NCBI GenBank assembly: GCA_927911695.1
Contig: CAKMQO010000148.1
Span: 1-25,085 of the forward strand
Source: an uncultured Gemella sp.
GTDB lineage: Bacteria; Bacillota; Bacilli; Staphylococcales; Gemellaceae
Length of the DNA stretch: 25,085 nt
Reading direction: 5' to 3'
Below, piece after piece: positions 1 through 9,622 of this stretch (its first letter is position 1; every line of letters begins with the position of its first letter). Both the position numbers and the translations under genes were made by a program. Under the pieces are notes generated by a model. That model did not search any database. It saw only the letters and a list, made by a program, of their open reading frames with translations, and was not told where the DNA came from.

Positions 1-65
1 AGAATAAAGAGAAACTAGGATGGTTAAGCCCTAAGCAATATAGAATAAAACATATGACTGTATAA
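1..65 (+). CDS. IS3-family transposase (OrfB), C-terminal fragment
   Basis: Only the last 20 codons lie in the window, read in the frame starting at base 3 and ending at TAA 63-65. They include KEKLGWLSPKQYR, close to the typical C-terminus of IS150-group IS3 transposases (an 'IK.KLGWLSPxxYR' ending). The protein would be the DDE integrase-type transposase that moves the element; its catalytic residues lie outside the window. The matching terminal inverted repeat ends 68 bases further on. The assignment rests on this short motif plus the inverted repeat, so the family is fairly sure but the exact IS is unknown. Confidence 0.75.
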   Translation, partial: NKEKLGWLSPKQYRIKHMTV

Positions 66-75
66 ATATAAAAAA

Positions 76-110
76 GATAGCGTAGCAGTCATTATAACTA
101 CTACGCTATC
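76..110 (+). terminator. Hairpin in the IS end, probable transposase terminator
   Basis: A perfect 10-bp inverted repeat (gatagcgtag 76-85, ctacgctatc 101-110) lies between the transposase stop and the inverted repeat. An inner agt/act pair extends it. A short T-run (cttttt, 121-126) follows about 10 bases later, so it may be a weak terminator or a block to outside transcription entering the element. Confidence 0.5.
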
Positions 111-170
111 CTAAGTCTAACTTTTTGGGGTCAGATCACTAATTTGGTTGTCTTTTTTTACTTCCATTTC

Positions 171-199
171 TTCTGTTCTAGTATGAAATATGGTATAAT
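171..199 (+). promoter_or_regulatory. Promoter of the polysaccharide operon
   Basis: TATAAT at 194-199 is preceded by TGg (191-193), making an extended -10. A poor -35 (ttctgt, 171-176) sits 17 bases upstream. It lies just beyond the IS end and gives a leader of about 55 bases before the first gene. No other strong promoter is visible before 10333, so it probably drives 261-10333. Confidence 0.6.
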
Positions 200-222
200 A
201 AAGAGATGAAATAAATTAGTAG

Positions 223-247
223 AGCTAATCGGAAAAGTCGGTTAGCT
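223..247 (+). promoter_or_regulatory. 5' leader hairpin before the operon's first gene
   Basis: agctaatcg (223-231) and cggttagct (239-247) form a 9-bp stem with one G-T wobble around a 7-base loop. It lies between the -10 and the ribosome binding site (aaggtg, 251-256). There is no T-run, so it is not a classical terminator. It could affect mRNA stability or translation. Confidence 0.4.
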
Positions 248-260
248 GTTAAGGTGAAAG

Positions 261-941
261 ATGAACATTGATAATAGATTTGAAACAGAAGCGGTAAAAA
301 AGTATAGAGCTTCGATTGAAAAGAAGAAGATATCGTTATTTCTGAAATTACTTTTTGATAAAGTGTTGGCATTAATTTTGCTTATTCCTTTATCGCCGAT
401 AATTTTAGGAATAGCTATCTGGATAAAACTTGATAGTGAAGGTCCTGTATTTTACAGGCAAGAGCGTATTACAACCTATGGTCGAACTTTTAGAATTTTT
501 AAGTTTAGAACTATGGTTAAAGATGCTGATAAGCTTGGGACAGCTGTCACTCAGCAAAATGATCCTCGTATTAGTAAAGTAGGACATAAGCTTCGTAAAT
601 TACGTCTTGATGAACTTCCGCAGCTTATTAATGTCCTAATAGGTGATATGAGTTTTGTTGGAGTAAGACCTGAAGTTGCGAAATATGTAGATAAATATAC
701 TGATGAAATGAATGCAACATTACTTCTTCCTGCTGGGATAACTTCTCCAGCGAGTATCGAATACAAAGATGAAGACGAAGTTATTGAAAAATTTAAAGGA
801 AGTGGAAGAAGTGTAGATGAAATCTATGTGGAGGAAATTCTTCCAGATAAGATGAAATATAATTTAAAGTACATTGAAGAATTCAGTGTTATAAATGATA
901 TTAAAATAATGATAAGAACTGCTATTGCGGTTGTTAAATAG
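261..941 (+). CDS. Initiating sugar-1-phosphate transferase (PglC/WcaJ-type phosphoglycosyltransferase)
   Basis: This monotopic membrane enzyme should transfer a sugar-1-phosphate from a UDP-sugar to undecaprenyl phosphate, starting the lipid-linked repeat unit on the inner face of the membrane. A hydrophobic re-entrant helix lies at about residues 25-55. KFRTM follows at 81-85, then LDELPQLINVL with the catalytic Asp117-Glu118 dyad, then GDMSFVGVRPE at 128-138. At 226 aa it is the short PglC-like form without the extra transmembrane part of WbaP/WcaJ. The start is set by aaggtg at 251-256. It is the first gene of the operon and sits next to a PglE-like aminotransferase. From memory, pneumococcal teichoic acid synthesis uses the same pairing (spr0091/spr0092), which would make the first sugar a 4-amino-6-deoxy sugar. 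Family assignment is certain; the substrate is inferred. Confidence 0.93.
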   Translation: MNIDNRFETEAVKKYRASIEKKKISLFLKLLFDKVLALILLIPLSPIILGIAIWIKLDSEGPVFYRQERITTYGRTFRIFKFRTMVKDADKLGTAVTQQNDPRISKVGHKLRKLRLDELPQLINVLIGDMSFVGVRPEVAKYVDKYTDEMNATLLLPAGITSPASIEYKDEDEVIEKFKGSGRSVDEIYVEEILPDKMKYNLKYIEEFSVINDIKIMIRTAIAVVK

Positions 942-986
942 AGTTAAGATACTTTTAAGTAGAATTTTAATAATTAGGAGTTTGAA

Positions 987-2203
987 ATGAAAAAATATAA
1001 TATACCATTTTCTCCGCCAGATATTAGTGATGGAGAAATTAATGAAGTAATAGATACTTTGAAATCAGGTTGGATTACAACAGGACCGAAGACAAAAGAA
1101 TTAGAAAGAAGACTGTCAGAATTTACGAATACACCTAAAACGGTTTGTCTTAACTCTGCTACAGCAGCGCTAGAATTAACATTACGTGTTCTAGGTATTG
1201 GTGAAGGTGATGAAGTTATTGTTCCTGCGATGACATATACTGCTTCTTGTAGTGTGATTTATCATGTTGGTGCAAAAGCTGTTATCGTTGATATTGCTGA
1301 AGATAGCCATGAGATGGACTACGATGCTTTAGCTGATGCTATTACTGAGAATACAAAAGCTGTTATTCCTGTTGATTTAGCAGGGATACCATGTGATTAT
1401 GATAAAATCTTTGAGGTAGTGGAGAGTAAGAAACACTTATTCAAAGCACGTAGTGAGTATCAAGAGAAACTTGGTAGAGTAGCTGTTGTAGCTGATGGAG
1501 CACATGCTTTAGGAAGTACGTATAAAGGTGAGAAAATTGGTTCTGGGGCTGACTTTACTACATTCTCATTCCATGCTGTGAAAAACTTCACTACAGCTGA
1601 AGGTGGAAGTGTAACTTGGAAACAAAATGAAAACTTTGATAACGAAGAGTTATATAGAGAATATCAAATATATTCACTTCACGGTCAAACAAAAGATGCT
1701 TTAGCTAAAACAAAAGCAGGATCTTGGGAATATGATATTGTTATCCCTGGATATAAATGTAATTTAACTGATATTGCAGCTTCTATTGGATTAGTTCAAC
1801 TAGATCGTTATCCAAAACTTTTAGACGTCGTGAAGATATTATTAGTCACTATAATAAAGGTTTTGAAGGAACAAGAATTAAAGCTCTAAGTCACAGTTCA
1901 GACGATTATAAATCTTGCGGACACCTTTATATTACTCATGTTGAAGGTGCTACATTTGAACAACGTGGTGAGATAATTACTAAGATGGCAGAACGTGGAA
2001 TTAGCTGTAATGTTCACTACAAACCATTGCCATTATTAACTGCGTATAAGAACTTAGGATTTGATATTGAAAACTATCCTAATGCTTACAATTACTATGT
2101 TAAGGAAATAACATTACCTTTACACACTAGACTTAGTAATGAAGATGTAGATGTTATTATTGAAAACTTCAAGGAAATAGTTGAGGAGGTAGTAGGTGAG
2201 TAA
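987..2203 (+). CDS. DegT/DnrJ/EryC1 (PglE-like) sugar aminotransferase, one frameshift
   Basis: A PLP-dependent aminotransferase that probably aminates a UDP-4-keto-6-deoxy-HexNAc to the 4-amino sugar. Visible family features are GWITTGPKT near residue 28, SATAALEL near 57, VVADGAHALGS with Asp170, and SFHAVKNFTTAEGG with the PLP lysine at 199. The C-terminal part contains NVHYKPLPLL. The frame breaks near 1824-1827: gacgtcgtg should read gac-cgt-cgt, so one C is missing. The rest then continues in frame (RREDIISHYNKGFEGTRIKALS) to 2203, giving about 405 aa, normal for the family. It is preceded by taggag at 975-980 and overlaps the next gene by 8 bases. No partner 4,6-dehydratase or acetyltransferase is present in the window. 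The keto-sugar substrate is inferred from the neighbouring phosphoglycosyltransferase. Confidence 0.9.
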
Positions 2204-3187
2204 CTACGGTAATGAGTTAATAAGCATAATAGTTCCTGTATATAATGTTGAACAATATTTAGAAAAATGTGTGAATTCAATAATAAATCAAACATATAAA
2301 AAATTTAGAAATAATTTTGGTAGATGATGGAGCCACTGACACTAGTGGTAAAATGTGTGATGAATTGGCTAAAATCGATAGTAGAATAAAGGTCTATCAT
2401 AAAGAAAATGGTGGATTATCTGATGCAAGAAATTACGGGGTAGAGAGAGCTACAGGAGAATATATTGGATTTGTAGATAGTGATGACTATATAGATTCAG
2501 AAATGTATGAAAAATTATATGAAGCTATAAAAAAAGAGAATACAGATGTAGCTGAGTGTAATCTAAAGATAATATATCCAGATAGAGTAGAATTATTTAC
2601 TGAAAAAAAATATTATAGTGTTTGTACAAAACAAGAATATTTAGAAGAATATTTGAAAATAGAAAAAGTTTTTGGATCAGCATGTGTAAGATTAATTAAC
2701 TCAAAAATTGCCAAAAAAATAAATTTTCCAGTAGGGAAATTATATGAAGACACTTACTATGCATATGGTTTAATAAATGTTGCGGATAGTTATGTCATAA
2801 TGGATGCGCCATACTATAATTATTTGATGAGAGAAAATAGCATAACAAATGCGAGGTTTAATCCTAGAATCTTCAATCTTATTGAGATAGTTGAGGAATT
2901 CCATAACACAGTTTATGAAAATTATCCTGGATTAGAAGAAGCGGCAGATTGTCGTAGGATGTATGCCTATTTTTCTGTTTTTAAATAGTATATTGTTAGA
3001 AGATGAGTTTAAAAATAATAGCTATTATCCAAAGATAATAAATTATTTTAAAGGAAACTACAAGATGATATTAAAAAATAAATACATAAATCGTAGCAGA
3101 AAACTAAGTGTCATACTAATTAAGCTAAATATAGATTTATACAGAAAAGTATTAATGAAATATAAGAAGAAAATAGCAGGAAATTAG
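2196..3187 (+). CDS. Family 2 glycosyltransferase (first tandem paralogue), two frameshifts
   Basis: A GT-A fold cytoplasmic glycosyltransferase that adds a sugar to the lipid-linked repeat unit. It starts at GTG 2196, six bases after gaggagg (2183-2189), inside the end of the aminotransferase gene. The nearby ATG at 2212 is out of frame. The N-terminus reads NELISIIVPVYNVEQYLEKC, followed by VDDGATD and the DxD-type FVDSDDYI. Two breaks interrupt it: an extra A in the run at 2298-2303, and an extra A at 2983-2985 where VFNSILLEDEF should continue. Joined, it is about 329 aa and aligns end to end with the next gene (327 aa), so the product is probably intact in life. The closest relatives in memory are Eps/Cps-type GT2 enzymes. 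The sugar specificity cannot be read from the sequence. Confidence 0.88.
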
Positions 3188-3196
3188 GAGGAATTT

Positions 3197-4180
3197 ATGG
3201 ATAATGAGTTAATAAGTATAATTGTTCCGGTATATAAGGTAGAAAAATACTTAGAAAAGTGTGTGAAATCTATATTAAAACAAACTTATACAAATTTAGA
3301 AATAATTTTAGTAGATGATGGTTCTCCTGATAAATGTGGACAATTATGTGATAAACTTGCTAAAACCGATGATAGAATAATAGTATTTCATAAAGAAAAT
3401 GGTGGTTTATCAGATGCTAGAAATTATGGAGTAGAGAGAGCAAATGGAGAGTACATTGGTTTTGTAGATAGTGATGATTATATTCATAAAAGCATGTACG
3501 AAGAGCTATATAAAGCTATAAAGAAATCAGGAACGTCTATTGCGGAGTGCGGAGTAACTAGGGTTTATAAAAACACATTAAGACCTCATTATGAAGGTGA
3601 AGACTATTTTCTAGTTTTAGGTAGAGAAGGGTATTTGAAAGAATACTTAGAAAATAAGAGATTGTATGGATCAGCGTGGTGTAAATTAATTCATAAAGAT
3701 TTAGCAAAAAAAATAAAATTTCCTACCGGAAAGATTTATGAGGATGCTTTTTATACTTTAGAACTTTTGAAAACTGTTGATAAATACACTCTTATAAGTG
3801 GAAATTATTATTATTACTACATAAGAGAGAATAGTATAACTACAAGACCGTTTAGTTCAAAAGATATGGACTATATAGAAATAATGGATAAAATAAGAGA
3901 CTATACTTTATTTAATTATCCTATATTCAAAGAGCAATTATTAGTTAGATTAAGTTTTGCATATATTTCTATATTTAATCAACTATTAGAGGTAGATAAT
4001 TATAAAATAAAAAATGAGTATAAAATACTAAAAAATAAGTTGAAAGATAGTTGGTTCAAAGTTTTAGTTAATAAAAAAGCACCTAGAAATTTAAAGGCTG
4101 CAATATTGTTATTGAGTATCAATGAAAGATTATATAAATTTATGTTATCAAAATATAAAAAGTATGAGAGTAATGAATAA
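3197..4180 (+). CDS. Family 2 glycosyltransferase (second tandem paralogue)
   Basis: A 327-aa GT2 enzyme, uninterrupted, preceded by aggagg at 3187-3192. The GT-A domain runs from ISIIVPVYKVEKYLEKC at the N-terminus through VDDGSPDKCG to the metal/nucleotide-binding FVDSDDYI near residue 95. A KIYEDAFYTLEL segment probably carries the acidic acceptor-side residues. It closely resembles the gene just upstream over its whole length, including SDARNYGVERA, so the pair arose by duplication. It presumably adds a second sugar or repeats the same linkage in the lipid-linked unit. The donor sugar is unknown. Confidence 0.92.
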   Translation: MDNELISIIVPVYKVEKYLEKCVKSILKQTYTNLEIILVDDGSPDKCGQLCDKLAKTDDRIIVFHKENGGLSDARNYGVERANGEYIGFVDSDDYIHKSMYEELYKAIKKSGTSIAECGVTRVYKNTLRPHYEGEDYFLVLGREGYLKEYLENKRLYGSAWCKLIHKDLAKKIKFPTGKIYEDAFYTLELLKTVDKYTLISGNYYYYYIRENSITTRPFSSKDMDYIEIMDKIRDYTLFNYPIFKEQLLVRLSFAYISIFNQLLEVDNYKIKNEYKILKNKLKDSWFKVLVNKKAPRNLKAAILLLSINERLYKFMLSKYKKYESNE

Positions 4181-4198
4181 AATGTAAAGAGGAAGTCA

Positions 4199-5286
4199 AT
4201 GAAAAAAAGTATTAATAGTCATTCCATCTTACTCTAAGGGTGGTGGTGCGGAAAAAATCCTATCAAATATCTTGAATAATGGTGATTTTTCTGAGTACCA
4301 AATAGATATAGTGGAAATTGATAGAGGGTACAATGGACTAGAAGATTTACCTGAAAATATAAAGGTGATTAAAAGTTATTATCATGAGAAGTATCCAAAT
4401 GTAATACGTCTTATATTAGAACAATTTGGAAAAAGATTCCCAAAAGTATTGAGAAGATATTTGGTGAAAAAAGATGATTATGACGTAGAAATAATGTTTG
4501 AAGTTATGTATCCAGATATTCCATTTTCAAAGAGAAACATAAAAAAAATATATTGGGTACATGGGAGTATAGAAGATTTTTCTAATACTTGGAGAGAAGA
4601 TAGATTTAATGGTATTTTAAAGATGCAACAAGTATCGTGTCGATATCTAATAAGACAGAGAAGTCTATAGGAGATTTATATCCTGAAATAAAAGAAAAAA
4701 TAATTCGTATATACAATGGTTATGATTTTGAAAATATATTAAGTAAAGCAACAGAGGAGATAGATATAGATATTTTCGAAAATTCTATTTGTTCTATAGG
4801 AAGAATAGAGGAGCAAAAAGGGTCTGACAGAATGTTAGAGTTAGTAAAAATTCTTCATGAAAGAGGATATAAATATCATATGTACTATATTGGTTCGGGG
4901 AAAATAGAAAAACTTTTGAAAGAAAGAGCTAAGCAGTATTCTTTATCTGAATATGTTCATTTTTTAGGATATCAACAAAATCCCTATAAATATTTAAAAT
5001 ATATGAAATGTCTTGTTTCGATGTCGAAACAAGAAGGTTTCCAGGCGTGTATGTTGAATCTCTATCGTTGAATGTTCCTTTTGTTTCTACTGATGTAGGG
5101 GGAGCAGAAGAGCTTTCACAAGGCGGGAAATTTGGGAAAGTAATTTATAATGATAATGAAGCAATTGAAGAAATAATAGGGTATGTAGAAAAAACTCAAG
5201 AATGTGAAAAAGAGGTATCAGAATTTCTGAAAAGATTGTCTCTAGAAAGACAGGTACAAGAATTTAAAAAACTATTAGAAAACTAA
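4199..5286 (+). CDS. Family 4 (GT-B) glycosyltransferase, three frameshifts
   Basis: A GT-B fold retaining glycosyltransferase of the polysaccharide pathway. The start is ATG 4199, six bases after gagg (4189-4192). The frame breaks at once in the A-run 4202-4208 (one A too many); corrected, it reads MKKVLIVIPSYSKGGGAEKIL. A missing A near 4618-4620 restores LKDATSIVSISNKTEKS, and a missing T near 5038-5040 restores EGFPGVYVESL. That segment with GGAEEL forms the family's E-x7-E-like nucleotide-sugar site. SIGRIEEQKGSDRMLE marks the start of the C-terminal Rossmann domain. Corrected length is about 362 aa, normal for GT4. All three changes are in homopolymers and no motif is lost, so the gene is likely intact. 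The sugar is unknown. Confidence 0.88.
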
Positions 5287-5308
5287 GATTAAAAGAAAGG
5301 AAATTATT

Positions 5309-6710
5309 ATGCCGTTTACAAGTGCAGGTTTTTTTATTTTTTTTCTTGCCAATAACTATTATTTTATATTATATATTTAATTATATTGGTAATAAAAAAT
5401 TAACTAATTTATTATTAATATTATTCAGTTTATCATTTTATATGGTATCTGGATTACGAACAACGATATATTTGAGTCTATTTATAATTATTATTTATCT
5501 TTCGAGTAAGATATTAGAATATATAAAAACTAAAGTAATAAAAAGAAGTTTTTTCATATTATCATTACTATTTATAATATTGACTTTATCGTATTATAAA
5601 TACATTACATTTATTATAGAACTATTTCAAGTTAAAGCGGGAGTATTTAGTGTAATAGTTCCGTTAGGTTTGTCTTTTATAATGTTTGAGGCTATATCAT
5701 ATCTAGTAGATATTTACAAGGGTGATGCTAAAAGTGGAAGTTTAATTGATGTGTTTCTATTTTTTACATTCTTTCCAAAAATTGCTTCAGGGCCGATAGT
5801 GTTATGGAAAGACTTCTCTAGCCAAATTTACAATAGAACAGTTTCAGTAGATTTGTTTTTTAGTGGTATGAATAGAGTGATGATTGGATTTGCTAAAAAA
5901 TCTATTATAGCAGATTCTTTAGGAGTAGTAGTTAATGATATAACAAGTAACGCACCACTAGGAATAGATTCTCCCACTGCTATTTTTGGAGCATTGTGCT
6001 ACTTCCTACAGATTTACTATGATTTTTCTGGATATTCTGATATTGCTATTGGTATTAGTAGAATACTTGGTTTTAAATTTAAAGAAAACTTTAATTACCC
6101 ATATACTTCTTTATCTATTGGAGAGTTTTGGAGAAGATGGCATATTTCACTAGGTTCTTGGTTTAGAGAGTATATCTATATTCCGTTAGGGGGTAATAGA
6201 AAACATGTGTATATTAACTTGTTTATTGTATTTCTAATTACAGGAATTTGGCATGGATCTACCATTAACTTTGTTTTATGGGGTATAGCACATGGGATAT
6301 TAATTATGATGGAACGTTTAGCAAGAGAGAAAGTTTGGTATGTAAAAATGCCAGCCATATTTAAATGGTTATTTACAATGATATTTATATACCTTACATG
6401 GTTGATTTTTATGATTCCATCATTATCAGAGGCGATAATATATTATAAGGCTATGCTAGGTATTCCGTCAGGCAACATATATTTTACATTTGAGTATTTT
6501 GTAAATAGAAAAATAGTGTTAATTATTTTTGTGGCATTAATTGGAGCGCTTATAGGAAAATGGAAAGAATTAGAATTTATTAAACAATGGTTGAAAAATT
6601 CAAAAATGGGTGTTGTTGTTAGTCAAGTAACTTGTATGTTATTATTTATTCTAGCAATCTTATTTATGATGAATTCATCATATAGTCCATTTTTATATTT
6701 CCAATTTTAA
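5309..6710 (+). CDS. MBOAT-family O-acyltransferase (AlgI/DltB/PatB-like), one frameshift
   Basis: A polytopic membrane protein expected to move acyl (usually acetyl) groups across the membrane for transfer to an extracellular polysaccharide. Hallmarks are FWRRWHISLGSWFREYIYIPLGGNRK-type residues (FW.RWHISL..W.REY.Y.PLGG) and TGIWHGSTINFVLWG with the conserved active-site His. The chosen ATG 5309 follows gaaagg (5295-5300). The frame then breaks at 5326-5327, where GG should be a single G; corrected, it reads MPFTSAVFLFFFLPIT, a normal MBOAT start. The alternative GTG at 5322 in the long frame lacks a binding site. Corrected length is about 466 aa, typical for AlgI. The next gene encodes the usual SGNH partner. 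Substrate inferred from the operon. Confidence 0.92.
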
Positions 6711-6722
6711 GGAGGTCATTTA

Positions 6723-8101
6723 ATGAGATATCTAAAATTATTTTTAATAGCCATAGTTTCCTTTGTGATTCTATTGCCAGCGGTTTTCTTTAATTGGAAA
6801 ACGAATTATATATCTGAAATTGACAACAGAAAGCTTACGGAATTTCCAACATTGAATAAAGTAAACTCTGATACATTTAAGGATATTTATAAATTTATAA
6901 TGATAGAATAGGCTTTAGAGAGGAAATTATTCAGAGTTACGGTAAAATGAATGATAAGTTATTTAATATATTAGTTCATCCAGCATACGTTTACGGTCAA
7001 GATGGATATGTATACTTCGGTTTATATCAAAAGAACTATAATGAACATACAAAACAATTTACCAAATCTTTAAAAGATATAAAAGACTATGTAGAAGCTA
7101 GGGGTGGTAAATTTTATGTTCTTATTAATCCAGAAAAAACATCAGTGTATACAGAACATTTACCTAAGGGGGTAAATTATAATAGGACATGGATGGAGAG
7201 CATAGAAAATGATTTAGTAAATTATGGTATTAATTTTATAGATAATACAGATGAATTAAAAAAACGAAGTAAAACAGAACAGGTATATAATAAAAAGTTT
7301 GATGCTGGGCATTGGAATGATATAGGTGCTTTTTATGGTGTAAATAACCTTTTAGAATTGATAGGTAAAGATTATCCTGATGTTAAGCCGCATAATATTG
7401 GGGATTTCAATGCTACTAAGGAAGTCAGAAAGTATTTACCTACTTCAAAATTTGAAGTGAATGAAGAAGTCCCAGTATTAACTTTAAAACAACAATATAG
7501 TGATTTAACCGAAAAATATGATAAAGAAGTTAAGAGAGATATTCAACAAAATCATTTCAGCTATATTAAAGAAAATAAGGATAATTTACCTAAAGCTTTA
7601 GTATTTCAAGGAAGTTATTTGAATGGAAGAGAGAAATATCTTGCAGATAGATTTAGTGAATATATATCTGTTCATAATTATCAGAACATTTTCGATATAG
7701 ATTATTATTATAATATGTTTCAGCCTGATATTGTTGTTTTTGAAGTAGCTGAATATACTATAAACAATACATATTTTACTTCAGAGAAAATGGAAAGTAT
7801 GAAATTAAGTCCAGCTCTCCAGGCAACTACTAATTATATAGATGAAGATGTAGTTCAATATGTTTTAGAAAAAGGTGATGCTATTGATAAAATAATCTTT
7901 AAAGGCTTGCCAGAAAATACTAATCATGTATATTTAAAAATGCGTGATAAAATCTATGATATAAGATTTTTTGATGGAGAGTATATACTTAGTGTAGATA
8001 ATGAGTTGGTAACTCTTAATGGTCAGGAAGAAATTATTTTTACTAAGAAAAATGACGATAAGTATTATAGAAGTAAGATAAAAGAGGTGAATAATAAGTA
8101 A
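6723..8101 (+). CDS. AlgJ/AlgX-like SGNH acyltransferase partner, one frameshift
   Basis: A membrane-anchored extracellular SGNH-type protein that would take the acyl group from the MBOAT and place it on the polysaccharide. It has an N-terminal transmembrane anchor (residues 1-24, LFLIAIVSFVILLPAVFF). The soluble region begins with a YVYFGL segment and contains FDAGHWNDIGAFYG, the D/H part of the active site. ALVFQGSYLNGR follows at the position where relatives have a D-S nucleophile; here it is G-S, so the Ser is kept but the usual Asp is not. PDIVVFEVAEYTI matches the family's C-terminal strand. One A is missing near 6897-6900 (Y-K-F-I-NDRIGFREE continues after correction). About 459 aa. 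It is preceded by aaggagg (6710-6716) and overlaps the next gene by one base (taATG). Confidence 0.8.
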
Positions 8102-9621
8102 TGAAAAGAAAACTTCTAGAAAATCTAATAAAATATCCTATTTTATTTTATGCATTTTATTTTATATATACTATAAGACCACCTTTTAAGTTGATGATTT
8201 CTTCAGCTGATAGATATGAGTCAGTATTTCATTATATCCTTATTTTATGGGGAGTAATAATAATAGGTTACAATTTGATAAATAGGAGAGATGTATTTAG
8301 TGGCGGGAATAGAGTATTTGTAGTAGCATGGATAATTGTATCGATATTAACAGCTATAAGTAATATTTCAAATATAACGACTACATCTATAAAATCTATA
8401 ATATTAACTATATTATCAATTGTATTTTTTATAATTGCATACCCACTTTTAAAAGGGAAATATAGTAACTTACAGATGTTTAAATATATCTTTTATCCTG
8501 TTTTAAGTATAAAAGTAGTTGTAAATATTATATCTATTTATCTTTATATTTCAAATATAAGTATATTTATTATAAGAAATGAATTATTGGATTTTTTAGG
8601 AATTAGATATGTAGAAATATCTGGTGGCAAGTATACACCATTATTATATGGGTTATATAAAGATCCAAATTTCACAGCAATGATGGGAGTATCATTAATA
8701 TTAATATCTGTTTATATCTATACAAAAGGAAAAAGTTCAATTTCTAGATTTGAGAAATTATTTATAACTATAAGTATAATTTTAGAATTTATAATTGTTT
8801 CATTCTCAAATTCTAGGGGAACTGTCTATTCTATATTAGCTATAGCTGCGTTTGCAATGGTAGTTATTATTCTAAATAGATATAGAAAAGGAGACTTACT
8901 TACATTTACTTCTGGGAAAAAATTATTAATTATATTTTTTTCAACGGTACTAATTTATGTTGCGTATATAGGAATTCAAAAAGGTGGATTTTTAATATCT
9001 CAAGACAATAAAAATACAAAGTACATTTATGCAGAACAGAATAGAATATTTTCAAAATTGAATATTAGTGATTTAGATAGAGAAGAATTTTCAGAGCATA
9101 AAAGTTGGGTATTAGAGTATTTAGATGAGGATGAGGCTGAGTATGAAAGTAGAGAAGAAAAGATATCTATTTCTAAGGATGATTCAGGGGAAGAGGTTGG
9201 AAATGGAAGAATAGCGATATGGAAAGATACTATTAAACTATTTTCTCATAAACCAATTTTTGGAATAGCTCCAGAAATGCAAAAAATAATTTCAAGTGAA
9301 GAATATAGTTATCTAGATATTCCATCAATGAAAGAGGGGAGATCTATTCATAATAGTTACTTATCCGTTTTACTGTACTATGGTGTTGTAGGTGGAGCTA
9401 TTCTTGCAATATTATTTATAAAAAGATTATACCCTTTATTTATAGATGAAGTGAAAAATGGCTACTCTAGCAAATCAATTTTATTATATGCTATCTTATT
9501 TTCTTTGGCAGCATCATTCTTTTTAGAGTCTATATTTGTAAATATAGATTTTCAGCAAATATATTTAATGTTTTTATTGGGTGTGGTAAGTACAGGACTC
9601 GATAAAAAAGGAGGTTATTAA
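8101..9621 (+). CDS. Wzy-type O-antigen ligase/polymerase family membrane protein
   Basis: A 506-aa protein with about 11-12 hydrophobic segments, expected to polymerise lipid-linked repeat units on the outer face of the membrane. Family landmarks are DPNFTAMMG, FSNSRGTVYSILA, and a large hydrophilic loop (about residues 295-425). That loop ends in NGRIAIWKDTIKLFSHKPIFG and SIHNSYLSVLLYYGVVGG, the Wzy_C/RfaL pattern. The loop is unusually acidic in the middle (residues about 325-365). It is translationally coupled to the previous gene (ATG overlaps its stop) and sits 1 base before licD. Alternatively it could be a ligase that hands the finished polymer to a lipid or to the wall, but a polymerase fits the cluster, which contains a Wzx and no other candidate. 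Confidence 0.85.
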   Translation: MKRKLLENLIKYPILFYAFYFIYTIRPPFKLMISSADRYESVFHYILILWGVIIIGYNLINRRDVFSGGNRVFVVAWIIVSILTAISNISNITTTSIKSIILTILSIVFFIIAYPLLKGKYSNLQMFKYIFYPVLSIKVVVNIISIYLYISNISIFIIRNELLDFLGIRYVEISGGKYTPLLYGLYKDPNFTAMMGVSLILISVYIYTKGKSSISRFEKLFITISIILEFIIVSFSNSRGTVYSILAIAAFAMVVIILNRYRKGDLLTFTSGKKLLIIFFSTVLIYVAYIGIQKGGFLISQDNKNTKYIYAEQNRIFSKLNISDLDREEFSEHKSWVLEYLDEDEAEYESREEKISISKDDSGEEVGNGRIAIWKDTIKLFSHKPIFGIAPEMQKIISSEEYSYLDIPSMKEGRSIHNSYLSVLLYYGVVGGAILAILFIKRLYPLFIDEVKNGYSSKSILLYAILFSLAASFFLESIFVNIDFQQIYLMFLLGVVSTGLDKKGGY

Positions 9622-9622
9622 T

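Larger units (their letters stand above)
1..133 (+). mobile_element. Right end of an IS3-family (IS150-group) insertion sequence
   Basis: The + strand reads tctaactttttggggtca at 116-133. Its reverse complement begins TGACCCCAAAAAGTTAGA, a typical terminal inverted repeat of IS150-group IS3 elements. It follows the transposase stop codon by 68 bases, the normal arrangement at the right end. The element continues out of the window to the left. A short target duplication should flank base 133 but cannot be checked without the left end. Confidence 0.72.

Noticed and set aside
2280..2310. Phase-variable A-run switching the first GT2 gene on and off
   Set aside because: The run is only six bases, and similar one-base changes occur throughout the window in unrelated genes and also outside long runs; sequencing error explains all of them better.
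5322..5324. GTG start for the MBOAT gene
   Set aside because: It has no binding site; ATG 5309 follows gaaagg and gives the usual N-terminus after removal of one G.
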